A program made the translations under genes and the position numbers. Shown here in pieces: positions 11,196-21,491 of a stretch of 64,000 bases of DNA; position 1 is the first letter of the stretch, and every line of letters starts with the position of its first letter. The DNA is from Branchiostoma floridae (Eukaryota; Chordata; Leptocardii; Amphioxiformes; Branchiostomatidae): NCBI RefSeq assembly GCF_000003815.2, contig NC_049995.1, forward strand, positions 17,642,356-17,706,355, in the 5' to 3' direction. Below the pieces are notes generated by a model. That model did not search any database. It had not been told where the DNA came from and saw nothing but the letters and a program-made list of their open reading frames with translations.

Positions 11196-14100
11196 TTACG
11201 GTGGTGACTTTTGTTTTTTCTTTTTACTTTTCCGTATGACCTGATCAGTGACAAGAGTGCTGTCGTCATAAGAGTATTTCTTTACTTTGTGTGTCACCGC
11301 AACCACTCTGTCCTCTCGCTGGTCAAAGTGGAAATTTTCACCTTTGTCAGAGAGGGGTTCTCCAAGGCTGACTCCATTCTGTTTTACTTTACATTTTCGG
11401 CAACTCAAGGAGGTCAGATACGTTTCTAAGGTGTCCATAAAGTTTGTAAGGCATGTCATGTTCAACCCTTTATGAGCAATGGAACAATTCACAAGTTTTG
11501 ACATATTCTGCAGATGGTTCCATAATGTCAGTGTTTCCCCAAAGTAAGTACCACACTTAAGAAGAGCTTTCATGGATGGGCTTACACGCGAGCAGTTCCA
11601 AGAAACAAAGGGATTTCCACCGATCTTTTCTATATTTAGACGTTTACTTCCGTAGTCATTTATGGTTTTCAAGAAGTAATCTTTCTTACCTTCAGCTATA
11701 AGCTTTAAACGTGCACTATATATATCGCTCTGCCTAATAGCGTGTTCACGAATGATTTCAAGATGATCTCTACGATAACATAGTAAGTGTAATTGGTTGA
11801 TGACGCCTAGAAAATCCTGCCAAAGACGAACAATTTCTTCACTATCATCAGCACACAGTAACCATGATGAACCTTGTGTTACAAGCTTTTCAAGGTCTAA
11901 GACAGTCTTTATGAACTGATCAGTATCTGGGGGATCTTCTATCCACCATAACAGACTATTGGATGTTGCGATTATGGCATTTAAAACCTTTACTCCATTC
12001 CCATAGGCTTCAATATGAGAGTTGATGGTTAAAGCCGCTGACTGTGACTGATAGCATAAACTCACCAATATCTCTAACAGTTCAGGAAGCCATCTGGGGT
12101 CCAGCCTTTTCCACACGCCGCTAGCCTTAGAATTATTTTCTAGTGACGTGACAGCCTCTGAGAGAGTTGTGACATGACAGTCTGCTAAGGGAAAGGTGGG
12201 AGATTGACCCTGGTCTGCGAATTCTTTGGCTATGATATCATCAAGAAATTCTCGAAGAATATGAGAAAACACACTTAGCTTATGGGAAATCCTTACGTCT
12301 TGGTGTAGCTGTAAGACTGTGGATGGTGGAATAGAATGTGCCTTTTCTGCTTTCGTCTTTTGTGTACTTGTAAGAGACAAAACGCTTTTTAACACTCCCG
12401 GATCCCCCAAGAGATCAGGCCAGTCCTCACGAGCGAATTCCAGAATGTCAAACTCTTTACTCTCTCTGGGCAGCCCCAGCATCACTTCATAGTATCTATT
12501 GGTGCATGAAGACGTATCCATGGAGCGGTAGTACAAGAACAGTACTTTGATTACGACCTTGCTCACTCTTTGTATATCACTGCTGCACAATAGTAGAAAT
12601 GACTGAATGTTCTCCATCTCATTGCAGGAAAACCTTACCGTCTTGTCAGTTGTTTGATCGTTGTACTTAACTTCATCACAACGGTGTTTACCAAGGCCAA
12701 CTAATTCCTTCAACTGTTGGTAACGGTGTTTATGATTAAGTATGGCATCTGCAGCCGTTAGAACCAATCTATTAAGCCCTGCCCAGTACTTTTCTGGCTC
12801 GGCATTCGAGAGCATATTTGGAATAAAAAGATTTTTCAATTTGTCCAATGGCGTTTCAGCAATGTATCTCGAAACACCACAAAAGAAGGATGTGGGCAAA
12901 AGAGAAAAGTCGACGTTGTCCAATTTTCTATTTTGAAGAAGTCTCCCGTAAATTGAATTGATGGCATGATTTTGTAGTGAGTTCTTGACATAATGTTGAT
13001 CACACGCAGCAGCTTCACTAGACGAGGGTTGCATGATTGTTAGCTCCTTTGCCTCCCAATATAGGTTATCAGCTATATCCACGAGCAATTCAACGGGAAC
13101 ATCACCGTTGAACAAACATGGCAACAGGGTGGTATTCAGAAATTTTACATGATCATGAAGGTGAAAGCACAGATCCTCGGTGACATTATGTTTGAATAAC
13201 AGCAAAATTTCAGCATGAAGAAAAAAATAAGCCTCTTCACAAGCTCCCCATCGGCTGAAAAACTCAGCGGACTTATTCAAGAAAGAGGATGAACCTGTGA
13301 CTGAGACATTCAGTTGGTACCTGTCTATATTCAGGGCCAGATAATGTACATGAGCCATCAGGAACTCTGCCTGGATCCTTTTTGTATCATTACTGTGCTT
13401 TAGTAACAGCGTTGAATATTTCATTGCGTTTTCTAGATGTGTGACTCTCGTAGATTCGTTCATGTGTGCCACAACAACCTCCTGTACTATCCTGTTCACA
13501 CTGAAGGCACAAGGTTGGAAGGCATGGCAGGGCGACGCCAGCGAAAATTTCTCCAAGACTGAAACCATTTTCTTCGTATCTAACTTGTCTAACTTGCCAG
13601 AAGTATTAAATAGTCTTCTAAAGCCTTTGCTATCATATTTTGGGCATGGGATACAGTCTGGGCCCATGAAAGATGTCACATCTAAAAGTTTAGCGGCGTT
13701 GCTGGACAGTTGTGACAAGTATTGAAAAGTAATATCAAATACTCGTCTTATCTTTTTGCTAGAGACCTGTTCAACACCCGATTCATCTAGCAAGTCTACC
13801 TTCTCTGTGGCGTTGCCTCCAGTGTATTTATCATGATATTCTTTCACAGAGCAGCCAGTCTCTTCTATGTATGCAAACGCGAACTGCAAAGCCAGAGGGT
13901 GGTGTCCCAGGGATCGGCTCAGAAGTTTGATCTCTGTCCTTTCCTTTTCAATGCTGGGTCTGACCATTTTGTTAAACATTGCCTGGGCCTCAGTTTCACT
14001 AAAAGGAGGAAGATTTACCACTGGAATGCGCTCGTTACCCAGTCTTTGATATTCGTTAGAAGTCAATAGAACATTCATGTTTGCCTTTAACGTGTGAGGC

Positions 14101-15902
14101 AGTAGGGACTCCAGCTCTCCTGTGGTGTTTCTAACTGCCTCGTCAACAACCAATATCCAATCATGTGAACTTGTCAGATACCGTCTAAAGTGCATCTTCA
14201 TATTCTTACAACTCAGATCATCTTTAAGTTGCAAAGAGTCACTAATGTAGGAGCTGTACTGACTGATACTGGCACACAGGTCGCCCTTACTCGCTAACCT
14301 GACCCAGAACACCCCACCAGGGTACCTCTCCGCACGCCTGTGCCCGTATTCGATGGCTACTGACGTCTTCCCGACACCGCCCAGACCCTTGATGAGGCAG
14401 GTCTGGTTCTCCTGAAGACAGGCGTCTATCCTGCTGAAGACGTCTTCTCGTCCTACAAATGACTTGAGACGACGAGGAAAGGCAGCTAAGAAGACTGGTT
14501 CTGCGGGATGATATGTTTTCTGTTTATATATAGATGTATTTACAAGTGAACAGTGTTTAATTAACTAGTTCTGGGTGTTGTATTGCTTGACCGATGTTGA
14601 AACTTTGTTCAATGCCGACGCAAAAATTAGTTTCAACCTCGGTCAGTTGCAAGCAATACACCACCCAGATTTACTTAGTTAAACGCTGTTCAGTATTAGT
14701 CTTAATTAAACTCTGTGAATTCTACTAGGCTGTTGAATGTGCACTGTATTTTTCAAAATAAGAACATGGAAACTCACCATGTGTTCTGGAACCGCAATAA
14801 AGCATGCACATCCATGTACAAATCACGAAACAGGTCACGAGAATGGCCAAGGCTCGTGCTCTGTTCGTTATCCATCTAGTGACATCTGCAAAACACAATT
14901 ATAAAACTAGAGTTCGGCGACCTCATACCTCCATGAAAATTTAGAGCTTTCGTAAATTTCATGCAATTGACTAAGACATTAACATAATTTATGCATGGTG
15001 TTGTTCATCATTGACAAACGTACATATGTCACCATTATAAAATTCCCATTATTAATCATAAAGCGGTTTTGCAATTTTTACATAAATTATGCAAATAAGT
15101 TCCTCATTACCATATTTGGTATCTGCTTATATTCCACCTATCATAATTAACATGTGTTACATTTATTGAAGTCCAGTTATTGAAAACAATGAAATTATAC
15201 AATTTACTCATTGATTATGCAAATTAAGTCCTCATTTGCATAACATGTATATCATTATGAACACCTTTGCCAAAGGTACCCGCATGCCTAACATGATGCC
15301 AATCCGTCAATCCTTTCTGCAGTTATCCTCTTTGGAATGTCTTGATAAAAACGCCCCTGCAGTTCCAAAATTAAATGTTAGGGGGCTGAAACTTGCCCCA
15401 CTTTTCATTACACTGCAAGCTATCTACCAACCAAATTTCAAGACCATATCACTTCCAAGACAAGAGATACATAGAAAAAAACTGCTATGATAGAATATCC
15501 TCATTAATTATGCAAATGTACTTCTATTTTGCATAATTAGTATGTCATTTTGTACAACATTGTCTGAGGTATCTACATACCAAAAGTCATGAAAATCCGT
15601 TGTTCCCTTCTTGAGTAATCGTCTTCAGAAGTTTTTGACAAAAATGCCCCTGCTATCCCAAAACTAGACGCTAGGGGGCCCAAACTTATGTCATTCCTTT
15701 CCTGAGCACAAGAGCTATCTAACAATCAAAAATCGTGACCATAGCATGTTCAGAACACCGAGATAGCAAAACCAGAAGTTGCGCTGCAGTACCAAGGGGA
15801 GCTGTTAGGGGGCCCAAAATCTAATCATTTCCCGCTTTCATCACACACTACCAACACACCAAGTATGAAACCAATCCACCCAGCCGTTCTCGAGTTATCT
15901 TG

Positions 15903-15978
<76 letters not shown>

Positions 15979-17734
15979 GACAAACGCTGGGTAAGATATA
16001 ATCTCCATGACATTTCATGGAGGTAATTACAGTCTACTAGATAGACATTTGTTAGGTCTGGGTGAATTACTGTAGATTACAGTGAATTTAAGTAAATACA
16101 GTGTAGACATTTGTTAGGTCTGGGTGCATGTAGGTTTCAGAGAATAAGCAGGCTAAAGTTCCTCACCTTTGACACTTTGTCCTGTGCCTTTTGCAGCCGG
16201 GTATTGCTCTACTCCAAGTCCATCAACCTTCTCCATTGTCTCCTTCCCAGTCGTCTTCATCTCTTGGCCAGTAGTTTGCAACGAGTGCTGTGCTTTCTCC
16301 GTCCATACATGTAGCTCCTCAGCTGTGTGCCTTTCTTCAATGTCGATAAGAGCCTGTTGCAGAACCTGTAGAGTAGCATTTGTTCCATTTCTTTCTAGCC
16401 ACCTTTCAAGCACTTCCCTGCACTTTTTATCAGGACCTTGCAGTGACTCTGTAGCTCGGATAGCCTCGATCTCACCTCGTTTGAAACCCACTTTCCTGGC
16501 CAAGTCATACCACTTATAGCTCACGTTCTTGATGACTTTGTCGAAATAATCCTCCATGTTAACTGCATGAAACAAGGTATGAAAACCAAAGCATTTTCAG
16601 GATAAATAAGACAACAACAAAAAATAGAGTTCGGCGACCTCATACCTCCATGAAAATTTAGAGCTTTCGTAAATTCCATGCAATTGGCTAAGGCATTAAC
16701 ATAATTTATGCATGGTGTTGTTCAATGTACACATGTCACAAATATAAAATTCCCATTATTAATCATAAAGCGGTTTCGCAATTTTTACATAAATTATGCA
16801 AATAAGTTCCTCATTACCATATTTGGTATCTGCTTATATTCCACCTAAAATGATTAACATGTGTTACATTCATTGAAGTCCAGTTATTGAAAACAATGGA
16901 ATTATACAATTTCCGCATTAATTATGCAAATTAAGTCCTCATTTGCATAACATGTATATCATTATGAACGTCTTTGCCTAAGGTACCCGCATGCCTAATA
17001 TGATGCCAATCCGTCAATCCTTTCTGCAGTTATCCTCTTTGGAATGTCTTGACAAAAATGCCCCTGCAGTTCCAAAATTAAACGTTAGGGGGCTGAAACT
17101 TTCTCCACTTTGCTACCACACTAAAAGCTATCTATCACCTAAATTTCAATACCATATCACGTCTAAGACAAGAGATACATAGAAAAAACTGCTATGATAG
17201 ATTATTCTCATTAATTATGCAAATGTGGTCCTATTTTGCATAATTAGCATGTCATTTTGTACAACATTGTCTGAGGTACCTACATACCAAAAATCATGAA
17301 AGTCCGTTGTTCCCTTCTTGAGTTATAGTCTTCAGAAGTTTTTGACAAAAATGCCCCTGCTATCCCAAAACTGGTCGCTAGGGGGCTCAAACTTATCTCA
17401 TTTATTCCTGAGCACAAGAGCTATCTAACAACCCAAAATCGTGACCATAGCTTCTTCAGAACACGAGATAGCAAACCCGGAAGTTGCACTGCAGTACCAA
17501 GGGAAGCCGCTAGGGGGCCCAAAATCTAATCATTTCCAGCTTTCATCACACACTACCAACACATTAAGTAGCCTCCTTCACCTGCGTCTCTAGGGCCTTG
17601 GCGAAAGTTCGCGATTTTTATCCGGGAATACGACGGGAAAGGAAAATATGCCGCTAGGATCATAGAGACGCCGGTGAAGGAGGCTACACACCAAGTATGA
17701 AACCAATCCACCCAGCCGTTCTTGAGTAATCTTG

Positions 17735-17772
<38 letters not shown>

Positions 17773-18957
17773 CTGGGTAAAATATAACCTCCATGACATT
17801 TCATGGAGGTAAATATAACCTCCATGACATTTCATGGAGGTAAATATAACCTCCATGACATTTCATGGAGATAAATATAAGTCATCATGAATTTTTTACT
17901 CCTTTTGCGTTGACAAGTCGTCTAATTACGTGCTGGTGAAACCAGATTATCATCATCATCATAATTAGCTCAGTGCTTTTTTCGTTCGATTCATACCTTT
18001 CATCAAGGCAGTCCAATGTCTCTCAGTCAATCCGAATCATAACTACTAGAGTTGTGCGACCTCCAGCGCAAATGTGATTTTTTTTTTGTTCCGCACACGC
18101 ATTTACCTTCCGGACGCCTTCCGAGATCCCTTCTCCTTATCTCTCCCCTCACTACTGCGTTCTTCAGACGTTCCCGAGTCTTCAGTAGTTGCTGTACCAG
18201 ATGGTCATACGGGACTTCCTTCAGGCTTTGGACAAAGTCGTCGAAACCATCGTAAGGTAAATCTGTATAGTGGTGGTATTAGAGCAATACATATATTTAA
18301 GAATTAGTAATTTCTACAAATAACCTACGTTATGTAGTGACCAGACATTCGGTCGACAAACAGGGAAATATTAGCCCGGTGCACAGCCCTATTCGACGCA
18401 CCGCCGACAAATCAACCGTCCGCGCCAAACCAGCCATTTGCCCCAAGGTGTTTACTTACATGTAAGGCTGTCAGGTTACAGGCTATCTTAAGATCATCAC
18501 AGGACAAAGTTAGCCACAAGTCTTCAAATTTAGTCAAGATATAGGGACAGACATATATTCCATTATCAAGTTTACCGTCAATGTAAACTCGCAAAATACG
18601 ACATTTGGGTCATCGGAAGAATTAAGAACCGTACAAAATTGACATCTTATCTGACCGCTGCATGACGTAGGCTAAGTTCCTCTGCCTTATGAATTCTAAG
18701 TTACAAATGTTTTAGGTTGTGGCGTATAATGCACGGGTATTGAAAGCGCCCCCAGAGCTTGAAACCTTACCCATGAGCCTGTCCAGCAGCGCCCTTGCCC
18801 CGGAGTGTAGTCCCTCGGCCCTCGTCTTGGCCCGAATGAACCCTGGGTCCCCGTCCCGCCAGCGGACAGTGCTGTACCGCAGGGCCAACCCAGGGTCCAT
18901 GTCACGGGCAATGTCGTCATAGCAGTCCTGCAAGGCCTGACGGTGGAGAGGGTCCAT
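11196..18957 (-). CDS. CARD-DEATH-transmembrane-NB-ARC protein
   Basis: Five coding exons, transcription right to left: 18771-18957, 18107-18262, 16167-16562, 14778-14885 and 11196-14500. They total 4,152 nt, 1,383 residues plus stop. All four junctions are phase 1 and agree. The start ATG at 18,957 lies in GCCACCATGG. Residues 1 to about 100 form a CARD (LLDRLM, then FDDFVQSLKEVPYDHLVQQL). Residues 117 to about 195 form a DEATH domain (WYDLARKVGF, CREVLERWLERNG). Residues 258-277 are hydrophobic (ALAILVTCFVICTWMCMLYC). NB-ARC follows: FVGRED at 297, Walker A GLGGVGKTS at 321-329, Walker B ILVVDEA at 398-404, LLTSN near 427, and GHHPLALQ at 481-488. About 800 mostly helical residues and a basic tail (KSKKKKQK) complete it; no clear TPR, WD40 or LRR was recognised. 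CARD and DEATH domains recruit caspases or kinases through homotypic contacts, and NB-ARC is the nucleotide-dependent oligomerisation module of Apaf-1 and NLR-like proteins, so a signalling platform is inferred. The hydrophobic segment between them is unusual. Exons 2-4 could each be skipped in frame. Confidence 0.85.
14548..14693. mobile_element. Small fold-back MITE
   Basis: Arms of about 60 bp starting GAACAGTGTTTAATTAACTA on the left and ending TAGTTAAACGCTGTTC on the right. They share GTTGTATTGCTTG and GACCGATGTTGAAACT. It lies in the intron just upstream of the NB-ARC exon. Confidence 0.75.
14907..16023. mobile_element. About 1.1-kb repeat, copy A, with internal (CA)n
   Basis: Begins AGAGTTCGGCGACCTCATAC and CTCCATGAAAAT, and ends with a (CA)n tract (about 15,906-15,974) and CATTTCATGGAGGT, so short inverted ends (CTCCATGAAA) are present. 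A second copy in the same orientation occurs at 16,625-17,810 on the other side of the DEATH exon. Open frames inside are not coding. Confidence 0.8.
16625..17880. mobile_element. About 1.1-kb repeat, copy B
   Basis: Near-identical to copy A over most of its length, with a shorter (CA)n at about 17,740-17,768 and a 118-bp insertion at 17,569-17,686. Its right end (AACCTCCATGACATTTCATG) is repeated three times to about 17,872. The two copies flank the DEATH-domain exon in direct orientation. Confidence 0.8.
17569..17686. mobile_element. 118-bp fold-back MITE nested in repeat copy B
   Basis: Ends TAGCCTCCTTCACCTGCGTC and GACGCCGGTGAAGGAGGCTA. It is flanked by an imperfect 9-bp direct repeat, CACATTAAG at 17,560-17,568 and CACACCAAG at 17,687-17,695. 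Copy A has the uninterrupted sequence CACACCAAG at the same place, which serves as the empty site. The 9-bp duplication suggests a Mutator-like source. Confidence 0.85.
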
Positions 18958-19893
18958 GGTGGCTATGGCCACTTCACAACACCGTCGTAGGGTTATCGTA
19001 GATTGGTCCTAACCCGAGTGGCTGCCCCCTTCTCCTTCAGCCATTTTGATCACTCAGCACTGAAACTAGCACGTCCAGCTGCAAGTGTACACAGAGGTCT
19101 TGAGACTCGCGATGTTGCTGTGTAATTCTTCGTTTGATCTGAAAAAAAACTTACTGCTGCTGTGTTCCTCACTTTTCAGGTCCAGTTTTTGACCAAAACT
19201 TCGCAAGTAATCAGAACGGCAAACTAGCTAGCAAAAAAAAGAGAAACTCTAGAACTGAGTCCCACGTACCACCATGAACACCAAACCATACAGGTTGAAT
19301 ACAGTATAGTTCATGTTTCACGGTCACAATATGGAGGCCTTGGTGCTTAGTTTCACCATGTTGCAAAGCCAAATAAAAATAAGTCTTTGTATTCGCAGCC
19401 GTCATTTTCTCCAGCAGAAAAATGATCTCCTCTGACTTTTGTCATATATAAAGGAGAACAACACCGTCACTAGGTGCTTCCACGCTACCTTTTGTCGATC
19501 GGTTGATGACGTCAGCGGGAATCCCCGTTGACGAAAAGTCCCGAAAACGTCATCGTCTATTACTGACAGGCGTCATTTGCATATACATGCACCTGTTCTT
19601 CGACCATACGAGTTTTCATCGCATTAGAGCCGTCCGCGACTTTAGACAATGCGCATATCAAAATACTTTGAATTCTTATTCCGTTCGTTGCTGAGGAAAG
19701 CGTTTTTTTTATTAGATTTCCAAATTAAGCACCACTTGTGTTGATACATAGCCTGTATGCAAACCTGTTAATGTTGAGGTCTCTTGTTTGTCCTCTTTGG
19801 ACTGATAAACACAAACTAACGCAGAAAACATGAACAGATCTAGAGAACACGGACAGAAAACCCTTATGTCCCAGTAATAAATTACTTAAATAC
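18958..19893. other. Upstream flank of the CARD/NB-ARC gene
   Basis: Expected to contain the promoter and 5' untranslated region. No further exon, transposon or clear core promoter element was recognised. Confidence 0.4.
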
Positions 19894-20070
19894 CTACATA
19901 CTTTGGTCGAGCTCCCTCTTGAGCCAACTCTTGAAAAGTTGTCTCCACTCCTCCCTGTCTTTCATCAAGGACTGGATTTCCCTCCCATCACATATGTATA
20001 TAGGTTGACTTTGGGTCTTCCCCGGCTTTTCCTCCCTTTTGTGGGCTCCCATAAAACTAGTTTGGATGAT
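19894..20070 (-). mobile_element. RTE-like LINE 3' fragment
   Basis: Minus-strand translation includes GRPKVNLYTYV and, in another frame, DGREIQSLMKDREEWRQLFK. This resembles the C-terminal end of endonuclease-reverse transcriptase LINE proteins. It is short, 5'-truncated and frameshifted. Confidence 0.5.
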
Positions 20071-21491
20071 AGATGTCTGTGTGTCTGGCGTAGTGCGCAG
20101 ATAGTTAGAACATATAAAATGCATTGACAAATGCATGAACGGTTTTCATTATACACAAGTCAATACCACACACAATAGCATGGCAAACCGAAGAGAACAT
20201 TTTATTCAGAAAAGGCAAAATGACCTGTCAAACAAGGGATTTTTATGTGTTGTCCATTTTTCACTACATGATTTGAAAAATATTTGTCATAAGTCTCAAA
20301 GGTTGAAGTTTTCCCCTTAAGTCACAGCAATGAAATTCTATGCATGACATCCATGCATTGATTTTACCTGATTTTACGATAAAGAACAGTCAAGAAATCT
20401 TAAGAAATGTCATCCATAACATTTACTTGCTGTAGCCTTAGTTTGACTAAGTTTAAGACTGAGGAGCCCTTTTTACTCATGGTACAACGTTTCACCTTAG
20501 ATGTTATGGATTTTTTGGGAATCAATCGGTCATGGACAATAAAAAATTTCCAACATTGTTTTGTCATCAGTTTCTTTCTACACTGTTTTGAAATTAATTA
20601 GTTTCTTCCCGATTGTGACATTTTAAAGGGTCGCCGAAGTTTAAACCAAAAGTCAACTCGATCTGCATGCAATCAACACAAAAATGTTTCTTTCAGACCA
20701 CAGATAAGTGTTCTCCATGATATTGAAAAAAAATAATCTACACATCCATTGTATTACCATTGCAATGGCACCTTTGAGTTTACCTGCTTCATTCATTGAT
20801 CTTTGTAGACTAGGATAAAATCAAAATAAACTACAAATAAATAATCATACTTTGCACCATATTCTGAGTATCATGATGAAATAGCACCAACATGCATCAT
20901 TCCTCAACATGGCAGTCGTAAAACTAGTACATCAGATTTTTTCTGGAGTTGCTCTAGCCTGGTGACAATACCATCAGTTTTTGACAGTAATGCAGCAAAT
21001 TGTATGTCAGAATACAGGATTACATACAGTCACTGAAAATATCATTTTTCTTAAAAGAAAACATTGAGCTGTCATCTTGATAGCATTCATTGTCATGTAT
21101 TTCCTGTACAAAAAACAACTTGATGGACCTCAGATGTTGACAAGAATCTAAAGTATTAGCAAAACAAACTACAACAGGTCATTTTCTCTTTTAGAAATTC
21201 AACTTGTAAGATCTAGGACGACCTGAACTAACAGATATCACAGCAAACAAGATAATTGTACAATATCTAGAAAGACACCAACAATTTAGAAAATTTAATA
21301 ATAAAACTTAAAGCCAGTTTCATCCCAAATGTTTGCTAAATATATAAAGTGTAGCCATTCATTTGAAAGATAATGCTCTCTACCTTGTAATTAAAACTTA
21401 AAAACTTAAAATTAAGAGACATTTCAATTTTAAGTTGATATGAATTTTAAGACTTAAGTCTTAAGAAACCAGTGTCAAAGACATTGACCCA
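20071..21491. other. 3' flank of CHID1, no gene seen
   Basis: AT-rich sequence downstream of the CHID1 stop codon. A minus-strand AATAAA at 20,211-20,216 is a possible poly(A) signal about 1.3 kb after the stop. Nothing else was recognised. Confidence 0.4.

Noticed and set aside
12742..14069. Plus-strand frames opposite the NB-ARC exon
   Set aside because: Shadows of the 3.3-kb coding exon; its motifs establish the minus strand as coding.
16169..16519. 116-residue plus-strand frame
   Set aside because: Opposite strand of the DEATH-domain exon.
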